Assembly: GCF_027627455.1 (NCBI RefSeq)
Contig: NZ_CP115483.1
Coordinates: forward strand, 62,001-126,000
Direction of reading: 5' to 3'
DNA: 64,000 nucleotides
From: Sphingobacterium sp. SYP-B4668
Lineage (GTDB): Bacteria; Bacteroidota; Bacteroidia; Sphingobacteriales; Sphingobacteriaceae
Program-made: the position numbers and the translations under genes
In this document: piece after piece, positions 1-9,800 of the stretch
How positions within the stretch are numbered: position 1 is the stretch's first letter
Layout of the letters: each line of letters begins with the position of its first letter
The notes under the pieces: model-generated
The model's input: the letters and a program-made list of their open reading frames with translations, nothing else
The model's database searches: none
What the model was told of the DNA's origin: nothing

Positions 1-3000
1 AAACCTTTCGATAATGCTGACATCAAGATATTTCAACGGCCTCCGCAGGTCTATCATCCAGAAACATGGTTTCACTATATCGGGGGCAATGTATCTCCGA
101 AAGGAATCACGGCGGATCTGGAAGCGATTGCTGAAGCAGGAATTTCGGGCATCCAGTTGTTTCATGGACAATTTGGCGGACCATGGCCGGGGGTCGACCC
201 TCAGATTGTGTGCCTGAGTCCGATGTGGGACGATGCGGTACGGCATACGGCTGAAGAATGCAAACGCCTGGGGTTGCGTTTTACCATGCAAAACTGTCCG
301 GGATGGGCGTTGGCGGGCGGTCCTTGGATCGAGTCCTCGAATGCAATGCGGCATTTAGTATGGACTGGCGCGAATGTGAGCAGTGAGGAGGCTGATGGGA
401 ATAAGGTATTGCCGTTGCGCAAACCATTTCGTGAAGCTTGGCGGGACTATAAAGACATTGCTGTGCTCGCTTTCCCGACTCCCGAGGACGATAATGATGG
501 CGCTGCCCTGAGACCCCTTATGGTTCATAGCAATCGTCCTGAATTGCCGTGGCTGAATTGTCTAATAGGCGAGCCGAAAGGCGACATAAATTTAAATCCT
601 GTAGTTGGCAATCAATCCAATTGGGTAGAGATAACATTTCCGAATCCAGTAGCGGTGCGCACAATAGAGTTTTCGAGCATCAATGGATTTGTCCATGCAT
701 GGTGTTATGATCCTGGAGTTGCGGTAGTTGTTGAGGCCGTATTGGCGGATGGCACTTATCAAGAGGTCTTGCGTACGGATATGCCTCAAAGTAATTGGCA
801 GGACCGAAGCCCGATTTCGCTTGCTTGCAATGAGGTCGCAAACGTCAAAACATATCGAGTGTCGATCAATAATCAACATCCGATGTATCTCAGCTCGCTT
901 CGCTTGTTATCGGCAGCTCGCAAAAACAATTGGGAGTCGGAGGCGGGATGGACACTACGCAGTCTTGTACGGGCTAATGACAACCCACAACAGTCAAAGT
1001 CAGCCTTTATCGATCCGAGTAGCATTCTTGATATCACGAATTCAATGGATAAGGACGGAAATTTAACTTGGAAGGCACCGAAGGGCAAATGGACGGTCAT
1101 GCGGATTGGGAATGTAAATACGGGGGCAAGAAATGGCCCAGCACCACCCGAGGGTACGGGATGGGAAAGCGATAAATTTTCGGAGAATGGAGCGAATGTG
1201 CACTTTGCGAATTATATCGGCAGGCTGTCGGGTCCAAATGGCGCCATAGGGAATGGGATGTTAAATGGGATGTTGATCGATAGTTGGGAGTGCGAGACCC
1301 AAACTTGGACCCCTAATATGGAGGCCGAGTTTGACCGAGTGACGGGCTATGAACTTCGGAAATGGCTACCTGCGGTATTTGGATATGTGATTGGGGACCA
1401 AGAGATGAGTACCCGATTTCTGCGCGACTGGCGTGCGACGATAAACGATTTGGTCACAAATAAATTTTACGGGCGGATGGCGACGCTGGCTAGGGAGAAT
1501 GGGCAGGTTATTTCGTATGAAACAGCTTCAGGGGACGTCTTTCCTGCAGATATCTTGGAGTATTTTAAGCATGCAGATATTCCGATGTGTGAATTTTGGC
1601 AACCTTATTCGGAGTCATTCGTCGGTTCACTGAATTTTAAACCGATTAAACCCACAGCATCAGCAGCTCGATTGTATGGCAAGCCAAGAGTCGCTGCGGA
1701 GGCATTTACCAGTATGTCTGTCTCTTGGGATGAACATATGGGAATGCTCAAAGAGGTGGCCAACCTCAATTTTATTGAAGGGGTGACTCATCCTGTCTTT
1801 CACACGTATACCCACAATCCGCGTACGGATTTCTTACCTCCGGGGACGTCCTTTGGGGCAAATATCGGAACCCCATTTTTGCGACAACAGACATGGTGGC
1901 GGCATATGCCTGAGTTTGTCGATTACCTCGCGCGATGCACATATCTCCTAGAGCGTGGAAAGCCCGTGTCTGACATCCTTTGGTATTTGGGCGATGAGAT
2001 TGACCATAAGCCCGATCAGAATGCTGCCTTTCCTGCGGGATTCAAGTACGATTACTGCAACCCAGATGTATTGCTTAACTACCTGACGGTGAAAGATGGG
2101 ATGCTGACTACGCCTGAGGGAATCTCGTATAAAGCAATGTGGCTAGCGGACAATCCGCGGATGTTACCACAGACATTGGAAAAAATACAGGAGCTTATCC
2201 GCGAGGGGGCGACGGTCATAGGTGATGTGCCAAGGGGCTTGGCAACGTTGATTGGAGCCGATCGGGCGCAAGAACGATTTGATGCGGTATCGAAAGAGCT
2301 GTGGGGCGAACTCCCTCAGCCCGGGTTGCGACAGATAGGCAAGGGAAGGATGGTGTCGGGAGTCCCATTGGCATCTGCACTATCCGAACTCCAAATGCTT
2401 CCGGATGTAATAGGAGACAAGGCATTGTGGCTGCACCGCAGGATTGACAATGCAGACTGGTATTTTGTCACGCCGCTACAGGGAGAAGAACTGCACGAGA
2501 CAATCAAATTTCGTAACAGCGGCCATGTTGAGCTTTGGGACCCAATGACTGGGGAGGCGAGATCTGTAGCTTCCAATTACGATGGAACATATACGAGCAT
2601 ACAGTTGGATCTGCCCCATGCGGGGTCTTGTTTTGTGGTCTTTAAAGATGCGGATAGTGCGATGGATAACGCCAGAGCTACTGAAGCTAAGACCTTGCAT
2701 CGACGTATCACGCTTGCCAAGCCTTGGAACCTGGCCTTTCCAGACGGCTGGGGAGCACCCGCGTCGATTAAGGTGCCCCACTTAAAAGCATGGAAAGCGC
2801 TAGAGGTATCTGATGAAGCAAAGGCATTCTCCGGAACAGCCATTTATACTACAAAATTTGACGTTGGTGGCGTAGAAAAAGACGCGCAATTTTCCTTAGA
2901 CCTTGGACGCGTAGAAAAGATTGCTGTGGTATTGCTCAACGGGCACAAAATACGTACGCTATGGGCGCCGCCGTACAAAGTGGACTTGACAGGGCATATC

Positions 3001-3180
3001 AAGCCGGGGGTCAATGCATTGACTGTGGAAGTCACCAGTACCTGGTTCAATCGGTTGGTCTACGACGCCGGGCAGCCGGAGGGTAATCGAAAGACATGGA
3101 CAATCAGCGGGCCGAGTAAGGATGCAGAATTGAGAGAAAGTGGTCTCCTTGGACCGGTGGCTGTTGATGTATCGAGATAG
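1..3180 (+). CDS. GH106-like glycoside hydrolase (alpha-L-rhamnosidase type), 5' end outside window
   Basis: The frame is open from base 1, so the true start lies upstream; 1059 residues are visible. The segment WFHYIGGNVSPKGITADLEA, then the acidic stretch MLIDSWECETQTW and a C-terminal galactose-binding-like beta domain (from about residue 940, GTAIYTTKFDVGG to the end) are the layout of large GH106-related glycosidases (PF17132), which remove alpha-L-rhamnose from plant or bacterial polysaccharides. Location is probably periplasmic, but the signal peptide is not in view. It faces a Gfo/Idh/MocA oxidoreductase across a 71-base convergent gap, a common pairing in carbohydrate-degrading regions. 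The family is fairly sure; the substrate is inferred only from the family. Confidence 0.8.
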   Translation, partial: KPFDNADIKIFQRPPQVYHPETWFHYIGGNVSPKGITADLEAIAEAGISGIQLFHGQFGGPWPGVDPQIVCLSPMWDDAVRHTAEECKRLGLRFTMQNCPGWALAGGPWIESSNAMRHLVWTGANVSSEEADGNKVLPLRKPFREAWRDYKDIAVLAFPTPEDDNDGAALRPLMVHSNRPELPWLNCLIGEPKGDINLNPVVGNQSNWVEITFPNPVAVRTIEFSSINGFVHAWCYDPGVAVVVEAVLADGTYQEVLRTDMPQSNWQDRSPISLACNEVANVKTYRVSINNQHPMYLSSLRLLSAARKNNWESEAGWTLRSLVRANDNPQQSKSAFIDPSSILDITNSMDKDGNLTWKAPKGKWTVMRIGNVNTGARNGPAPPEGTGWESDKFSENGANVHFANYIGRLSGPNGAIGNGMLNGMLIDSWECETQTWTPNMEAEFDRVTGYELRKWLPAVFGYVIGDQEMSTRFLRDWRATINDLVTNKFYGRMATLARENGQVISYETASGDVFPADILEYFKHADIPMCEFWQPYSESFVGSLNFKPIKPTASAARLYGKPRVAAEAFTSMSVSWDEHMGMLKEVANLNFIEGVTHPVFHTYTHNPRTDFLPPGTSFGANIGTPFLRQQTWWRHMPEFVDYLARCTYLLERGKPVSDILWYLGDEIDHKPDQNAAFPAGFKYDYCNPDVLLNYLTVKDGMLTTPEGISYKAMWLADNPRMLPQTLEKIQELIREGATVIGDVPRGLATLIGADRAQERFDAVSKELWGELPQPGLRQIGKGRMVSGVPLASALSELQMLPDVIGDKALWLHRRIDNADWYFVTPLQGEELHETIKFRNSGHVELWDPMTGEARSVASNYDGTYTSIQLDLPHAGSCFVVFKDADSAMDNARATEAKTLHRRITLAKPWNLAFPDGWGAPASIKVPHLKAWKALEVSDEAKAFSGTAIYTTKFDVGGVEKDAQFSLDLGRVEKIAVVLLNGHKIRTLWAPPYKVDLTGHIKPGVNALTVEVTSTWFNRLVYDAGQPEGNRKTWTISGPSKDAELRESGLLGPVAVDVSR

Positions 3181-3251
3181 TCCTAATAATCTTACTACAC
3201 TTGTGCAGATGATGTTTAATGATGTCGACATGCTTGACGGATTTTGTCCGA

Positions 3252-4610
3252 CTAGCTATAAGGGTGCTGCCAAGGGCCCCGATAGGGCCTTCTCAATAGT
3301 TTGGTGGCTTCGGGATCATGGACGCATACCTTTTGTTGAGGGTCATACATTAAGGGCCGATTCAATTGCATGGATAGATTGGCTAGTATGCAGCTGGCGG
3401 TGGATATATGGCCCTCTTCTATATCAGCAACGGGTAAGTGGTCATTTTGAATGGCTGACAGGAGATTGCGCATGTGTCCTCGTGTAGCGGGAGCTGTATG
3501 CAGTTCAATCCTAGGCTCTTGGAGGTCTGCCGGGAACTGCTCTTTTTCATACACGACATCCTTGACGATGCGATCGCCTTTGCCGTTTGGGATAAACTCA
3601 TATTTCATGACGCTACCTTTTAGGGTGCCCTTGTCTCCATAGATAATAAATGCCCACGGATACTCCGGATCTGCCGGGGTGCCCCATGTCCTGTGCTGCC
3701 ATACACAGTTGAGGTCATCATATTCGAAGATAGCGGTTTGAGTATCAGCGATATTGGACTTTCCTCCTTTTTGGACGTAGATACCGCCGGTCGCTGTGAT
3801 TCGCTTCGGCCACTTGAGCGCTAGTAACCAACGGACGGTGTCAAACATATGCACGCACATATCACCAGTGATGCCATTACCATATTCCATAAAGGTGCGC
3901 CACCAACCTCCATGGGGCAAGCCGTCGTAGGGGCGCAACGGGGCTGGTCCGGTCCACATTTCATAATCGAGAAAGTCAGGTACAGCCTCCAAGGGAGGAT
4001 TGCCATTCTTCCTCATGTGATAGTAACAGCACATCTCAACATGTGACACCTTGCCGAGCAAGCCCTTGTCTATTATGTGCTCTTTGGCATCGATGAGGTG
4101 TGGAGTGCTCCTTCTTTGCGTACCAATCTGTACTTTTCTATTGTATTTGCGTGCGGCGCTGAGTATAGCTTCACCTTCCAATACGTCAATACTAACCGGC
4201 TTTTGTAGATAAATGTGAGCCCCAGATTTCATGGCATCAATGGCTTGTCGGGCATGCCAATGATCTGGTGTGCCGATAAGCACTAAGTCCAATGTGTGAT
4301 TGGCCAACATCTTTCTATAATCTCCGTATAGCGCTGGGACTTCTTTTGATACCTGTCGCTCACTGATTAGTTTTCCAGCTTCGGTGAGGTGATTGGTATC
4401 GACATCACATACCGCGACGACATGGCTATCATTGACTTGAAGAAGTCTGAATAGATCGCTCTTGCCGTACCAACCCGCTCCAATCAATCCTACTCGCATA
4501 CGCTTGCTTGTGTTTGAGAAGGGGAGACCCTGGGCCTGCAAAGCAGATAAGGTTAAAATAGCGCCAGCTCCTTGAATGAATTTTCTACGGTTCAGATTAA
4601 AATCGGCCAT
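3252..4610 (-). CDS. Tat-exported Gfo/Idh/MocA family oxidoreductase
   Basis: 452 residues. The N-terminus carries a twin-arginine motif (NRRKFIQGAGA) and a hydrophobic stretch ending near Q27, so the protein is probably exported folded to the periplasm with its nucleotide bound. A Rossmann motif follows (VGLIGAGWYGKSD, about residues 40-52), then GTPDHWHARQAID and HIYLQKPVS. The Lys of QKP matches the catalytic Lys of the usual EKP motif. The C-terminal half is the Gfo/Idh/MocA substrate domain (GGWWRTFMEYGNG). The family oxidises or reduces sugars with NAD(P). Secreted members in Bacteroidota sit with glycosidases, as here beside a GH106-like enzyme. The substrate is not known. Confidence 0.85.
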   Translation of the reverse strand: MADFNLNRRKFIQGAGAILTLSALQAQGLPFSNTSKRMRVGLIGAGWYGKSDLFRLLQVNDSHVVAVCDVDTNHLTEAGKLISERQVSKEVPALYGDYRKMLANHTLDLVLIGTPDHWHARQAIDAMKSGAHIYLQKPVSIDVLEGEAILSAARKYNRKVQIGTQRRSTPHLIDAKEHIIDKGLLGKVSHVEMCCYYHMRKNGNPPLEAVPDFLDYEMWTGPAPLRPYDGLPHGGWWRTFMEYGNGITGDMCVHMFDTVRWLLALKWPKRITATGGIYVQKGGKSNIADTQTAIFEYDDLNCVWQHRTWGTPADPEYPWAFIIYGDKGTLKGSVMKYEFIPNGKGDRIVKDVVYEKEQFPADLQEPRIELHTAPATRGHMRNLLSAIQNDHLPVADIEEGHISTASCILANLSMQLNRPLMYDPQQKVCVHDPEATKLLRRPYRGPWQHPYS

Positions 4611-4977
4611 AATCTATTGGTTTATCGTTTTCTATTAGGGAACAAAAGAATGAAGATAATGTTTATTTCGTAATTTTGTATCAAGAAGGTTCTTTAAATG
4701 CTACAGGAGGACTAAATAATAGATGCTGTACTAAATGTCTGATAAATAAATATATACTATAATCCTGTATAGGGTGTCTAATCGATGTTTTGGGTAAAGA
4801 TGAATGGAAGATCGGCTTTGGCACAGAACTTGGTAGTATTACAGCAGTACCAGGGGTGGTATTAGGTTGATTTTATAAGTATTAGTAATTCACACTTACT
4901 ATTGATGTGGCGGACGTTCTAATTTATTAGAGCGTCTTGTCATTTTATAGGCATATGGGTTTAATCTTGAAGGGACA
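4611..4977. other. 367-base gap: no intact gene; a short coding-like remnant and a hairpin
   Basis: No start-to-stop gene is supported here. On the plus strand, 4763-4870 reads as 35 codons without ATG that look coding-like and end in a stop; this may be the tail of a lost gene. At 4913-4936 an inverted repeat (GACGTTCTAA, loop TTTA, TTAGAGCGTC) has 9 of 10 pairs plus one G-U on the plus-strand RNA. It lies just past the glycosyltransferase stop, where a terminator would be expected, but has no T-run in that direction. Confidence 0.4.
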
Positions 4978-6219
4978 CTACTCTTTCAATTTGTTTTTCT
5001 CTGCTATCCAAAGCGACATGTACTTGGTACTTTGCAGGCTGTGATGCTGCAAGATCTGGCCGATAAAATTTTGCTCGCGATGCTGCTCCAAGTGATGTAG
5101 GATATAATCAAGAGATTCCAAGAAGGGTTTTTGCCATTTGGTGGCTTCATATTCTTCATTGATAATGGTTATCCCATTTTTTTGTGCTGCTAACCATGCT
5201 TCCTGATCATGGTACAAAGCGGCTGCTCTTTCTACAAAAAGCGGTATGTCATCTTCGATCGCTCCGGGCCAAGGTTGGTTAGTGCTGGACATGGCTTCGG
5301 CCCCTATGTGGGTAGTAATGGAGGGTGTTCCGGTCTGCATAGCATCGATGAACTTGCCCTTTACACCAGCTCCGAACGGAATGGGCGCAAGTAATAATCG
5401 ATATTGGGAGATGGTCTGGCGTGCATCTTCGGCCCGTCCAGCAATATGAAAGTGTTCTTTTGGATTATTCAACTGTAATGCCTTTGGAGGGGTATAAGCA
5501 CCATATATATAGAGATGGCTCTGAGGCACCTTTTTTCGAAGGAGGGGCCAGACTTCATTCTTTAACCTCAAAACCGTTTGCCAATTGGGTTCATGTAGAA
5601 AATTACCAATGAAGACAAAGTCTTTTCGAAGGGCAAAGCTGTTCCACAGGCTCGTGACGGCTGTTGTAATTTTTGGTTCTAGAAAGGGGAGATAGCAAAG
5701 TAGCCGTGAATCGATACGGAAGGTATGGGTCAGTAATCTTAGTTCTTCTTTTGAAATAATCAGCGTAATATCAGAGCGGAGTATGGCGGCAATTTCCCGT
5801 TTGGTAACTTCATTGTAAATGTTGGGATTTAAATGGGTTCCTTGTTTCTGCCGAGCATGCCTTAAAAAATGTAGGTCCTCGGTGTCCAGTATCCGCATAG
5901 CGTGGGGACATTCTTGCGCGACGCGCCATCCAAACTGTTCTTCGATCATAAAGCGGTCGAATAAAACAATGTCTGGTGCTAAGGTCTGCACGAAGTGATT
6001 GAAAGAATCGTCATTAAGTGCGATCGATACTTCGTGGACTTGGAGGTCATGCAAGGGAAGGCTGTAAGGGGACTTGGAAGCCGCACATGCAAAGGTCACA
6101 TCATATCCTTCGGAGACAAAAAGCGTCATAAGCTGCCTCATGCGTATACCCGCCGCAGAAGAAGATGGTTCAGGCCAAACCAACCCGATGATTAACAATC
6201 GTTGATGCATGTTTTCCAA
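4978..6219 (-). CDS. Glycosyltransferase, family 4-like
   Basis: 413 residues in the two-domain GT-B size range. The N-terminal domain has the GT4 opening pattern (LLIIGLVWPEPSSSAAGIR, about residues 7-25), where the protein reaches its acceptor. The C-terminal half contains DFVFIGNFLHEPNW and later APIPFGAGVKGKFIDAMQTG, the nucleotide-sugar binding region of GT4 enzymes, with the conserved GxKGKxxxA pattern. There is no signal peptide, so it is probably cytoplasmic, acting on a lipid-linked or surface sugar. It starts at the first Met or the one three residues on (6210). It is divergent from the MprF-like gene. Donor and acceptor cannot be told. Confidence 0.75.
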   Translation of the reverse strand: MENMHQRLLIIGLVWPEPSSSAAGIRMRQLMTLFVSEGYDVTFACAASKSPYSLPLHDLQVHEVSIALNDDSFNHFVQTLAPDIVLFDRFMIEEQFGWRVAQECPHAMRILDTEDLHFLRHARQKQGTHLNPNIYNEVTKREIAAILRSDITLIISKEELRLLTHTFRIDSRLLCYLPFLEPKITTAVTSLWNSFALRKDFVFIGNFLHEPNWQTVLRLKNEVWPLLRKKVPQSHLYIYGAYTPPKALQLNNPKEHFHIAGRAEDARQTISQYRLLLAPIPFGAGVKGKFIDAMQTGTPSITTHIGAEAMSSTNQPWPGAIEDDIPLFVERAAALYHDQEAWLAAQKNGITIINEEYEATKWQKPFLESLDYILHHLEQHREQNFIGQILQHHSLQSTKYMSLWIAEKNKLKE

Positions 6220-6385
6220 AACTAATAAAATTGCATTTGATAAACAATGGTTGACCGGGAAGGAGGGATAGCAGGTGACAAAAGTTTCATAGGTAAGCGG
6301 ATGTGCCTTGGCGGGTAAAAAAATGATAGGGAGATAAAGTTGCAGATCTAAGTAACTTTATATAAGTTTAATAGCAAGTAATTGG

Positions 6386-8992
6386 ATGCCAATGAAAGTC
6401 TTGTTGAAGGAAAAAATACGACAATTTTCGCCCAGAACCTATTGGAAGGAGATTGTTGCCATTGTCGTTATTCTATTGGCGTTTGTCTTCTTTCGGAACG
6501 AACGGAAAGAGCTTAGTTCTATTTGGCCTCAACTCCAAGAGGCGCAGCTTTCTTGGTTGATTGGGGGGCTGCTTGTTACTTTGCTTTACTTCGTATTGCA
6601 AGGGCTGATGTATGTGTATAGCTTCCGGACTATCGGTACTTCGATTCGGCTACTTGATGCGGTGGAGTTGTTTTTGAAGCGCAATTTTTTGAGCGTATTT
6701 CTCCCGGCAGGCGGCGTCAGCTCCTTAGCGTACACTACTGCACAATTGAGACGAAGGAAACTCAAGGCCACTCAGATCCACCAAGCGAGTGCAATCTATG
6801 GGTATATCGGATTGCTCACGGTATTTCTAGTCGGGGTGCCAGCCATCCTTTATACCCTTTGGAACCATCGAAATTTTGAAGATGCTTGGATTGCTCTGCT
6901 CGTGTTGGGGGGATTATTGTTGGGCTCTTTTCTGGTTTTTAGGTCTTTTCGAATGAAAGGGAGGTTATATCGATTTGTCGGCAAAAAATTTCCCACATTT
7001 ATCCACAGAATAGATGATGTCTTTTTCGGAAAGATAGATCGATTGCATCTACTATATACGATTTTTATCTCCTGTTTGATAGAGTTGTGCGGTATTTTGC
7101 ATGTGTTTGTGGGGATGTATGCTTTAGGACTTCCAATTTCTTTAGAAGCAGCTGCAGTTGGATACACCATATCTGTGGTGCTAATGATTGTATCGCCTTT
7201 CTTGAGAGGGTTGGGCGCGGTTGAATTTACGATGCTTTATATCTTTATCGCCTATGGATATACCCACGATCAGGCATTAGGTATTACAATTCTTTATCGA
7301 CTATTTGAATTTTGGCTACCCTTAGTGGCGGGAGTCGTGTCTTTCCTCTGGCGGGGGCGACGATTGTTGAGTCGGGTACTTCCTGCGATAGCTATCTTTT
7401 TTCTGGGATTGGTTAACTTGGTATCGGTGGCGACTCCACCCTTGGCCGAGCGGATGAAGTTGGAACGATTTTATCTGCCAGCGGATGCAATGCATGCATC
7501 CAAGTTGATGGTACTGGTAATGGGAGTGGCACTGATGGTTACATCGGCCTATCTTTTGAAGGGGTTGCGCTTGGCGTGGGTCGCCGCCTTGCTATTTACA
7601 GGTCTTTCTTTCATGGGCCATCTGGGAAAGGCATTTGATTATGAAGAGTCCATATTTGCTGTTTTTATCTTACTGTTATTAATTGGAAGTCAATCCCAGT
7701 ATACGATCAAAACCAATATGAATTGGATAAGGATTGGGTTCATTACCTTCTTTAGTGTGTTGGCTGGGGTCTGTCTATTCGAATTCTTAAGCTTCTATCT
7801 TATTGATAAAAGACATTTTGGAGAAGATTTTACTTGGCAGGAGTCCTTGTACCATACGATTAGGGGATTTTTGCTTTTTTCTGATGATTCGTTACAGCCT
7901 AGAACGGCATTTGGACGAGATTTCTTGAGTATTACTCGGTTTTTGGGATTATTATCTTGGTTGCTTTTACTGTATGCAATATGGAGGCCTCGTATGATAG
8001 AGGCTGAACCGGACCTTAGTGATCGGGAAAAATATCAACGTGGAAAAGCATTGTTGGATCTATACGGCCAGTCACCAATGGATTACTTTAAATTGAATAC
8101 GGACAAGCAATTGTATTTGTCGATTTATACAGACGGATTGGTTTCATATGCTGTGGGAAATGAGTTTGCAGTGGTATTGGATGAGCCTGTTTGTGCAGAA
8201 GAAGATAAGGAGGATGTAATTGCTGAGTTTGAGGGCTATTGTCAGGAGCTTGGCCTCAAGACGGCTTACTATCGAGTTGATGAGAAGGGATTGGTTTATT
8301 TTGCACATCAAAATAAACAGAAAGTCTTGATTGGACAGGAGGCGATTTTGGAGATAGCTGAATTTTCGCTCAGTGGTAAGGAGCGCAAATCCTTGCGTAA
8401 TGGGCTTAATAGCCTATCGAAAAATGGATATATTGCAGAGATAAGGAATGCTCCTCATGATGATGAGCTATTGGATAGTCTAGAATCCATCTCCAATGAG
8501 TGGTTGGAGGTTGCTGGACGGAAGGAAATGACATTTTCCCAAGGACGATTTGACCGAAACCAGTTGGTAGACCAAGATGTGATAGTGGTAAAGGACGAGA
8601 CCAATAGTATACAAGCATTTTTGAATATCATACCTGACTATGCTCCAGAAGAGTGTACATATGATTTGATTCGAAAACGAACGGATGCTCCTAGTGGTTG
8701 CATGGACGCCCTTCTGGTCGAACTGATCAATTATGCCAAAGACAAGAGATTTAATTATATAAATTTAGGCATGGTGCCATTGAGCGGTTTGAGTCAACCT
8801 GATAATCCTGCGGAGCAAGTTATGAAATTTGCTTCTGAAAAGGTTGGGAGCTTAAAACATTATCAAACATTACGAAGTTTTAAGGAGAAGTACGCGACCC
8901 TTTGGGAGAATCGATATTTGGTGTTTAGCGATGACTTTGATTTATTGCAATTGCCCTTGGCATTGAAGAAGGTAATGACAGCGGATAGATAA
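6386..8992 (+). CDS. MprF-like phosphatidylglycerol lysyltransferase / flippase (DUF2156)
   Basis: 868 residues. The first about 520 residues are a polytopic membrane domain (LPG synthetase/flippase type), with segments such as LFLKRNFLSVFLPAGGVSSL typical of the MprF transporter half. The rest (about 545-865) is a cytoplasmic DUF2156 domain with the GNAT-like fold that moves an amino acid from aminoacyl-tRNA to a membrane lipid (SLSGKERKSLRNGLNSL; INLGMVPLSGL). In other bacteria this masks negative charge and gives resistance to cationic peptides. The start could also be six bases on, at the second ATG. Which amino acid and lipid are used is not visible. Confidence 0.82.
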   Translation: MPMKVLLKEKIRQFSPRTYWKEIVAIVVILLAFVFFRNERKELSSIWPQLQEAQLSWLIGGLLVTLLYFVLQGLMYVYSFRTIGTSIRLLDAVELFLKRNFLSVFLPAGGVSSLAYTTAQLRRRKLKATQIHQASAIYGYIGLLTVFLVGVPAILYTLWNHRNFEDAWIALLVLGGLLLGSFLVFRSFRMKGRLYRFVGKKFPTFIHRIDDVFFGKIDRLHLLYTIFISCLIELCGILHVFVGMYALGLPISLEAAAVGYTISVVLMIVSPFLRGLGAVEFTMLYIFIAYGYTHDQALGITILYRLFEFWLPLVAGVVSFLWRGRRLLSRVLPAIAIFFLGLVNLVSVATPPLAERMKLERFYLPADAMHASKLMVLVMGVALMVTSAYLLKGLRLAWVAALLFTGLSFMGHLGKAFDYEESIFAVFILLLLIGSQSQYTIKTNMNWIRIGFITFFSVLAGVCLFEFLSFYLIDKRHFGEDFTWQESLYHTIRGFLLFSDDSLQPRTAFGRDFLSITRFLGLLSWLLLLYAIWRPRMIEAEPDLSDREKYQRGKALLDLYGQSPMDYFKLNTDKQLYLSIYTDGLVSYAVGNEFAVVLDEPVCAEEDKEDVIAEFEGYCQELGLKTAYYRVDEKGLVYFAHQNKQKVLIGQEAILEIAEFSLSGKERKSLRNGLNSLSKNGYIAEIRNAPHDDELLDSLESISNEWLEVAGRKEMTFSQGRFDRNQLVDQDVIVVKDETNSIQAFLNIIPDYAPEECTYDLIRKRTDAPSGCMDALLVELINYAKDKRFNYINLGMVPLSGLSQPDNPAEQVMKFASEKVGSLKHYQTLRSFKEKYATLWENRYLVFSDDFDLLQLPLALKKVMTADR

Positions 8993-9132
8993 CGATAGCG
9001 GTCTTGCCGTGAAGAGGGAAGAGATATTGAGAGGTGTACTTATCGAACAATGGCAGAGATATACTTCAGGGAAGGAGGTTTGTGAATGCAAAGCATTTTA
9101 TCTAAGTTTAGCGTTTTTAAAGCGAAAGAGAT

Positions 9133-9714
9133 ATGTTAGGATTAAAATTATTGACCGATCCCAGGTGGGCGAATATTGCGGAGTCTAATTTGGAAGAGAT
9201 TTTGACCGACCATGCTTGGTGTGAGCAGAAAGCAGCGACAAATGCTATATCATTGATTACCTATAATTCGGAGCATGAGGATCTTGTACATGAATTGACG
9301 GCGATTGCGATTGAAGAGATGGAGCATTTCCAAATGGTCATTGAGATTATCAAAAAGCGAAGCTATACCTTAGGTAGAGAGCGAAAGGACGATTATGTGG
9401 GACAGCTTATGAAGTTCTGTAGAAAAGATGGCAGTCGTAACATGGCTTTTATTGACAGGCTGTTATTTGCGGCTATGATCGAGGCGCGCAGCTGCGAGCG
9501 TTTTCGTGTATTGTCACAGAATATTGCTGATGAAGAATTGGCTAAGTTTTATCATGAGCTTATGGTCTCTGAGGCCAATCATTATACAACGTTCTTAAAT
9601 TTTGCTAAAAAATACTCGACAGATGTAGACGTAGATAAGCGCTGGAAAGAATGGTTGACGTTCGAGGGTGAATTGATTCAAAGCTATGGAAATCGGGAGG
9701 CAATTCATGGTTAG
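9133..9714 (+). CDS. miaE: tRNA-(ms2io6A)-hydroxylase MiaE
   Basis: 193 residues, the usual MiaE length. The N-terminus (MLGLKLLTDPRWANIAESNL) and the ferritin-like four-helix pattern match the family. Two ExxH motifs that bind the di-iron centre are present (EEMEHF, about residues 60-65, and SEANHY, about 149-154), with Glu in MIEARSCERF. MiaE hydroxylates the isopentenyl group of modified A37 in tRNA using oxygen and iron. It lies 140 bases after the MprF-like gene and before a flavin oxidoreductase, with no sign of a shared operon. Confidence 0.9.
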   Translation: MLGLKLLTDPRWANIAESNLEEILTDHAWCEQKAATNAISLITYNSEHEDLVHELTAIAIEEMEHFQMVIEIIKKRSYTLGRERKDDYVGQLMKFCRKDGSRNMAFIDRLLFAAMIEARSCERFRVLSQNIADEELAKFYHELMVSEANHYTTFLNFAKKYSTDVDVDKRWKEWLTFEGELIQSYGNREAIHG

Positions 9715-9800
9715 ATTATCGATAGGTTGATTTCTTATCCTACATCAATTTTTGGGTAACGACTCTTGGTTACTTTTGTATGTAAATGAAAGGAAATAAT

